Position numbers and translations under genes: made by a program. The notes under the pieces were generated by a model. The model was not told where the DNA came from. It made no database searches and saw nothing but the letters and a program-made list of their open reading frames with translations. 64,000 nucleotides of DNA from an uncultured Bacteroidota bacterium (GTDB taxonomy: Bacteria; Bacteroidota; Bacteroidia; Chitinophagales; Chitinophagaceae): positions 11,342 to 75,341 of the forward strand of contig CALEZD010000012.1 in NCBI GenBank assembly GCA_937928385.1, in the 5' to 3' direction. How positions within the stretch are numbered: the stretch's first letter is position 1; every line of letters begins with the position of its first letter. Of the stretch, positions 59,956 to 64,000 are shown one piece after another.

Positions 59956-62900
59956 TTACCTGGTTATTATTACCCTGCCGGTTTCAGTGACACTGTTTCC
60001 GGCCACAAACCTGTATATATATACACCCGCAGGCAGGTTAGCTGTATTCCATGTTGTCGTATTGGTGATGAGTGTTATTTCATTGATTTTCTGCCCAACG
60101 GCATTATATATGCGAACATAGGTATCTCCCTTGTTTTTTGCACCCGGGTGTTCAAATACCACGTAGTCTTTAGCGGGGTTAGGGTACACTTTTAATTGAC
60201 CTGTAAAGTCCACATCTCCAACCCCTGTCAGCACTTTCACCCTTATGCCATTGCTGCTGGCAGTAGTTGGTTGCGGGCAGCGGTAGTTGCTGATGATTTC
60301 CACACTGATGTTGTCATTATCGTTCAGCGTATTGGCGCTCCATACCGCTCCTGTTGCACCCTGCACATCCTGCCCGTTGCGTTTCCACTGGAACTTAGGG
60401 AAGTTACCTGCATTGGTGGTTGTTGCGGTGAAGGTCACATACTCATCCACATTCAGCGGCCTGTTGGGGCTGGCAGATATGCTTACCGAAGGTGCCAGCC
60501 AGGGCAGTACATTCATCGTAACATCATTGCTCGGGTCTGTGTAATTGACGCGGCATTTGGTGTTTTCCGTCATGTCTACCCTTACCACGTCACCATGGTT
60601 CAGCGTAGTGCTGCTGAAAGAAGGGGAGTTGCCTCCTGCAACTAATCCGTTGATGCGCCATTGGTAGGCTGGTGTGCCGCCGTGGTTGTTGGGCAGTGCG
60701 GTAAAGCTGGCCTGTTCGCCTACGCAGATGCTATCGCCCGGTGTGGGGAATATCACCACGAAAGGCACTGGGTTGATATACACTTTTACCAGTCCCGCAG
60801 GTGATGTGCAACCATTAATGGTAGCAGTGACACTATAAGTACCGGTATCGCCAAACTGCATATTACCACGGGTGGGGTTCTGTAGTGTAGATGAGTAGTT
60901 GCCCACACCTGTCCAGTTATAAGTAGCATTGTTTACAGTGGTAGCATTTAGTTGTAAAGTTTCACCCACGCACATAGGGTTGCTGTAAGATACAGCAGGG
61001 GTAGCAGGTATAGGATGTACTGTAGCCTGTGTACTGTCTTTATGCAGGCAGCCGTTCAGGTTGAGTGTAGCCACATACCACCCTGAGGCGGCTGTAGTGC
61101 TGCCGGCAACAAAAGTATTTTGCGTATTGGCAGAGAAACTGTTAGGCCCTGCCCAGCTATAGCTTACCCCGGTAGTAGAAGTGCCGATGGTGATATGCAG
61201 TGTGTCGCCTGCGCATACAGGGCTGTTGCTGCTAGCAGTTACAGGTACTGGTAACGGTTTTACCAATGCTGTTGCGGTATCGGTCACAGCACAACCATTG
61301 AGTATGGCGGAGACTATATAATCACCACTCATAGCAGTGGTGGTGCTGGTTATAGAAGGATTTTGTGAAGTAGAAGAATAACTGTCGGGCCCTGTCCACG
61401 ACCAGCTGACACCGGAAGTAGAGGTAGTAGCAGTGAAGTTCAGTGTTTCACCCGCGCATACGGGTGTGTTGACCGTTGCAACAGGTTTTACAGGCAGTGG
61501 TTTCACCACCACTGTTACTGTATCTCTCAGCGAGCAGCCATTGAGGGTACCTGTTACATAATAATCACCATTCTGTGCAGCGGTAGCGCCATTGATAAAC
61601 GGCGTGGCGCTGGTTGAGTTAAAACTGTTAGGGCCTGTCCAGGCATAAGTGACACCTGTAGAGGTAGATGAAGCTGTGAAGTTCAGTGTTTCTCCTGTAC
61701 ATATAGGTGCATTGGATGTAGCACCGAAGTTGGCGGGACGGGGTTTCACTACTACGGTAACGGTATCTCTTGAAATGCAGTTACCGTTACCAGCATATAA
61801 CACATAGTCGCCTGACATGGCTGAGGTAGCAGAGGGAATAACAATATTCTGCTGGTTGGAACTGAAGCTGTTGGGGCCCGCCCAGCTATAGCTGTTGCCC
61901 GTGCCGTTGGAGGTGCCGAAGAGTTTCAGTGTATCATCAGCGCATAGGGGTGTATTATAGGAAGCATTCGTTCCCCCGGGTCCGTTACCGCCAATTACAG
62001 TTGCCGTAGTGGTGTCTTTGGCCAAACAGCCGAATACCCTGGCGGTAACTACGTAGTTGCCACTATTGGCAGGAAGAGGAGTATTGATTTTCGGATTTTG
62101 AATAGCCGAAGCAAAACTGTTGGGCCCCGTCCACGACCAGGTAACACCTGATGTTGTGGTAGATGCACTTAGTTTCAAAGTATCATTGGCGCATACCGGC
62201 CCGTTATTATTGGCTATAGGTTTGGCCACAGGTGCGTTGCCTATTGCTATGTTTTTCCCGTTGTCATTTGAAATCCTTACCGGGTTGGTTGCCACCACCC
62301 TGATTCGGTAACCGCTGCCCGGTGTTACAGTTCCCGGTACTACCCATGTGAATATGCCATTCGTATCGGAGGTGATGGTGCCGATTGTAGTAGGCGAACC
62401 GAAGCTGCCTGAAGCATTGGAAAGCTGGGCGGTAAATGTATTGCCGCTTTTAAATTTCCTTGAAACACTGTAGGGTATTTTTACGGTATCTCCTGCACAC
62501 AAGAGTGTATCATTAAAAGGTTGGTTGATGGTTACAGAAGTATCGTCAATAAAATAGAAATTATAAAGACAGCCCCAGCCCTGCCCGGTAAGATGTTGAA
62601 TACGGATAGAGTCGATACCACCACCGGGATTAATATTCACCTGCATATTGGCCCAACCTGTACCGGTAACAGCAAGGTCGCCATTAGTGTTTGCGATAGC
62701 CGTTGCAGTCGCACCCGAGCAGGTAACCCCTGATGCGCTTATATTACCCGAATTGATGGCATAATGGGACCCGTTGATATAGAAGCCGATAATTTCCTGC
62801 GTATGCATAATTGAGTTGTTGATCCGTATGGCTCCTACAGGCGGTGAAAATGAATATTTGTAGCCATTAATACCATTGGAGCCTATATAATACGGGCCTG

Positions 62901-63063
62901 TGCAATTAGTGCCGGAACTGGGGCTGTTAACCGGAGTTACAGTCACGTTTACCCCGCCAATGGTTTGTGTACCTGTCAGATGACTGACCAGGTAGGCCGT
63001 TTGTGCTACGCAAGCATACGGCAGCAGCATCAATATGAATAGCAGTTTCTTTATAGGTTTCAT
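59956..63063 (-). CDS. Secreted multi-Ig/PKD-repeat T9SS protein
   Basis: The protein has 1035 residues from the ATG at 63063, with a signal peptide (ending near CVAQ). After an N-terminal domain, about seven beta-sandwich repeats of roughly 75-80 residues follow. Each has a PVCAGETLNF-like start, a YxWxGPxxF block and a SGDYxVxxxxNGC end. The sorting domain is KVYPNPAKDYVVFEH with LPAGVYIYRFVAG. Cysteines pair within each repeat, so disulfides are likely. It is a surface or secreted adhesive-type protein. A 275-bp block near its 3' end (60236-60510) is identical to the next gene upstream. Confidence 0.87.
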   Translation of the reverse strand: MKPIKKLLFILMLLPYACVAQTAYLVSHLTGTQTIGGVNVTVTPVNSPSSGTNCTGPYYIGSNGINGYKYSFSPPVGAIRINNSIMHTQEIIGFYINGSHYAINSGNISASGVTCSGATATAIANTNGDLAVTGTGWANMQVNINPGGGIDSIRIQHLTGQGWGCLYNFYFIDDTSVTINQPFNDTLLCAGDTVKIPYSVSRKFKSGNTFTAQLSNASGSFGSPTTIGTITSDTNGIFTWVVPGTVTPGSGYRIRVVATNPVRISNDNGKNIAIGNAPVAKPIANNNGPVCANDTLKLSASTTTSGVTWSWTGPNSFASAIQNPKINTPLPANSGNYVVTARVFGCLAKDTTTATVIGGNGPGGTNASYNTPLCADDTLKLFGTSNGTGNSYSWAGPNSFSSNQQNIVIPSATSAMSGDYVLYAGNGNCISRDTVTVVVKPRPANFGATSNAPICTGETLNFTASSTSTGVTYAWTGPNSFNSTSATPFINGATAAQNGDYYVTGTLNGCSLRDTVTVVVKPLPVKPVATVNTPVCAGETLNFTATTSTSGVSWSWTGPDSYSSTSQNPSITSTTTAMSGDYIVSAILNGCAVTDTATALVKPLPVPVTASSNSPVCAGDTLHITIGTSTTGVSYSWAGPNSFSANTQNTFVAGSTTAASGWYVATLNLNGCLHKDSTQATVHPIPATPAVSYSNPMCVGETLQLNATTVNNATYNWTGVGNYSSTLQNPTRGNMQFGDTGTYSVTATINGCTSPAGLVKVYINPVPFVVIFPTPGDSICVGEQASFTALPNNHGGTPAYQWRINGLVAGGNSPSFSSTTLNHGDVVRVDMTENTKCRVNYTDPSNDVTMNVLPWLAPSVSISASPNRPLNVDEYVTFTATTTNAGNFPKFQWKRNGQDVQGATGAVWSANTLNDNDNISVEIISNYRCPQPTTASSNGIRVKVLTGVGDVDFTGQLKVYPNPAKDYVVFEHPGAKNKGDTYVRIYNAVGQKINEITLITNTTTWNTANLPAGVYIYRFVAGNSVTETGRVIITR
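60236..60510. repeat. 275-bp identical block, copy 1
   Basis: Base-for-base identical to 63373-63647, within the last Ig-like domain of two neighbouring genes. Confidence 0.92.
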
Positions 63064-63089
63064 GTTATACAAACGTTCGTTTATTAATC

Positions 63090-64000
63090 TTACTGTATCC
63101 TAAATCTAATCAGCTCTATCCCGTCATCAGTGTACAGTTTCAACATGTACACACCGGCAGCTGTTTCATGCATCGATATTTCTGTATGCAGTTCGCCATC
63201 GGCTGTTTCAACTTCAGTGCGATACATTATTTGTCCCAATGCATTGAATACTTCTATTTTTACTCCTTCATCACTGTTTATTTTCCCTTTAAGAGTAAAC
63301 TTCCCGTTGTTGGGGTTGGGGTAGAGCGCCAGGTTATGCAGTTGGGTCACATCGCCTACACCCGTCAGTACCTTCACCCTTATGCCATTGCTGCTGGCAG
63401 TAGTTGGTTGCGGGCAGCGGTAGTTGCTGATGATTTCCACACTGATGTTGTCATTATCGTTCAGCGTATTGGCGCTCCATACCGCTCCTGTTGCACCCTG
63501 CACATCCTGCCCGTTGCGTTTCCACTGGAACTTAGGGAAGTTACCTGCATTGGTGGTTGTTGCGGTGAAGGTCACATACTCATCCACATTCAGCGGCCTG
63601 TTGGGGCTGGCAGATATGCTTACCGAAGGTGCCAGCCAGGGCAGTACTTTCATTTCCACTTCGTTGCTGGCATCAACATAATTTGAGCGGCATTTGGTGT
63701 TTTCCGTCATGTCTACCCGCACTACATCACTATGGTTCAGCGTAGTGCTGCTATATGAAGTAGCATTGCCACCCACGGGTACTCCGTTTATTCTCCACTG
63801 GTAAGCAGGTGTGCCGCCATGGTTATTGGGCAGTGCGGTAAAGCTGGCCTGTTCGCCTACGCAGATGCTATCGCCCGGCGTTGGGAATATCACCACGAAA
63901 GGCACGGGGTTGATATACACTTTTACCAGTCCCGCAGGTGATGTACAACCATTAATGGTAGCAGTGACACTATAAGTACCGGTATCGCCAAACTGCATAT
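63090..64000 (-). CDS. T9SS repeat protein, 5' end beyond the window
   Basis: Only the C-terminal part of about 300 residues is inside the window; the frame is open to the right edge, so the apparent ATG near 63998 is not trusted. It has the last Ig/PKD-like domains (VGEQASFTALPNNHGGTPAY) and a sorting domain LYPNPNNGKFTLKG with TAAGVYMLKLYTDDG. It is a tandem paralogue of the previous gene, 26 bp upstream of it, and shares a 275-bp identical block. Confidence 0.85.
   Translation of the reverse strand, partial: MQFGDTGTYSVTATINGCTSPAGLVKVYINPVPFVVIFPTPGDSICVGEQASFTALPNNHGGTPAYQWRINGVPVGGNATSYSSTTLNHSDVVRVDMTENTKCRSNYVDASNEVEMKVLPWLAPSVSISASPNRPLNVDEYVTFTATTTNAGNFPKFQWKRNGQDVQGATGAVWSANTLNDNDNISVEIISNYRCPQPTTASSNGIRVKVLTGVGDVTQLHNLALYPNPNNGKFTLKGKINSDEGVKIEVFNALGQIMYRTEVETADGELHTEISMHETAAGVYMLKLYTDDGIELIRFRIQ
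63373..63647. repeat. 275-bp identical block, copy 2
   Basis: Identical to 60236-60510; the flanks differ at several codons, which suggests recent gene conversion or duplication. Confidence 0.92.

Overview
The window looks like chromosomal DNA of a Bacteroidota bacterium, most likely of the Chitinophagaceae or a close relative (inference; no 16S gene is present). Six secreted proteins end in a type IX secretion (T9SS) sorting domain with a Y/HPNP- or YPSP-type motif. Lipoproteins have short lipoboxes followed by charged residues. Many genes are preceded by the Bacteroidota promoter element TAnnTTTG rather than an E. coli-type -10 box, and strong Shine-Dalgarno sites are absent. No rRNA, CRISPR array, phage or intact transposase was seen.

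Layout: 1-3271 is a co-directional envelope redox cluster (OB-fold protein, two lipoprotein cytochromes with unusual CX4CH haem sites, YceI, DUF5777). 3348-9857 holds mdh, two small unknown genes, a large usher-like outer-membrane protein, fabH and fabG. 10133-22600 holds an outer-membrane protein, a beta-CASP nuclease, kup, dusB, an orphan CHASE3 sensor, a T9SS cargo, an LptF/G permease, tgt, a glycosyltransferase, rsmG and DUF3817. 22600-23975 is a repeat-bearing gap around one lipoprotein. 23975-43000 is mostly housekeeping: Nif3-like, zinc-ribbon coiled-coil, a dihaem cytochrome, hydrolase, fbp, corA, nudix, recR, dnaK, one tRNA(CAT), ubiE, engB, GH3, lptB, metF, plus a class D beta-lactamase. 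42974-50480 holds a TPR-adenylate cyclase, three unknown genes, an MbnP/MbnH-like pair and T9SS or lipoprotein cargo. 50706-53000 holds a CBS protein, dnaJ and grpE. 53000-56100 is an AT-rich, repeat-laden accessory stretch with a frameshifted methyltransferase, a TetR regulator and a micropeptide-DUF2892 operon. 56121-64000 holds T9SS proteins, an ECF sigma factor paired with a putative envelope-spanning partner, and two tandem PKD/Ig-like T9SS proteins sharing a 275-bp identical block.

The most interesting points are: the CX4CH cytochrome cluster; the MbnP/MbnH-like pair and the micropeptide-DUF2892 operon, which share a TGAC-TTTT-GTCA operator-like palindrome; a family of intergenic heptamer tandem repeats that supply the stop codons of fabH and recR; a covarying structured repeat; two candidate small RNAs with promoter and terminator; a Tgt lacking two of three zinc cysteines; and the ECF sigma factor with a partner that may reach from cytoplasm to outer membrane. 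All family names come from recognising motifs by eye; no search was run.
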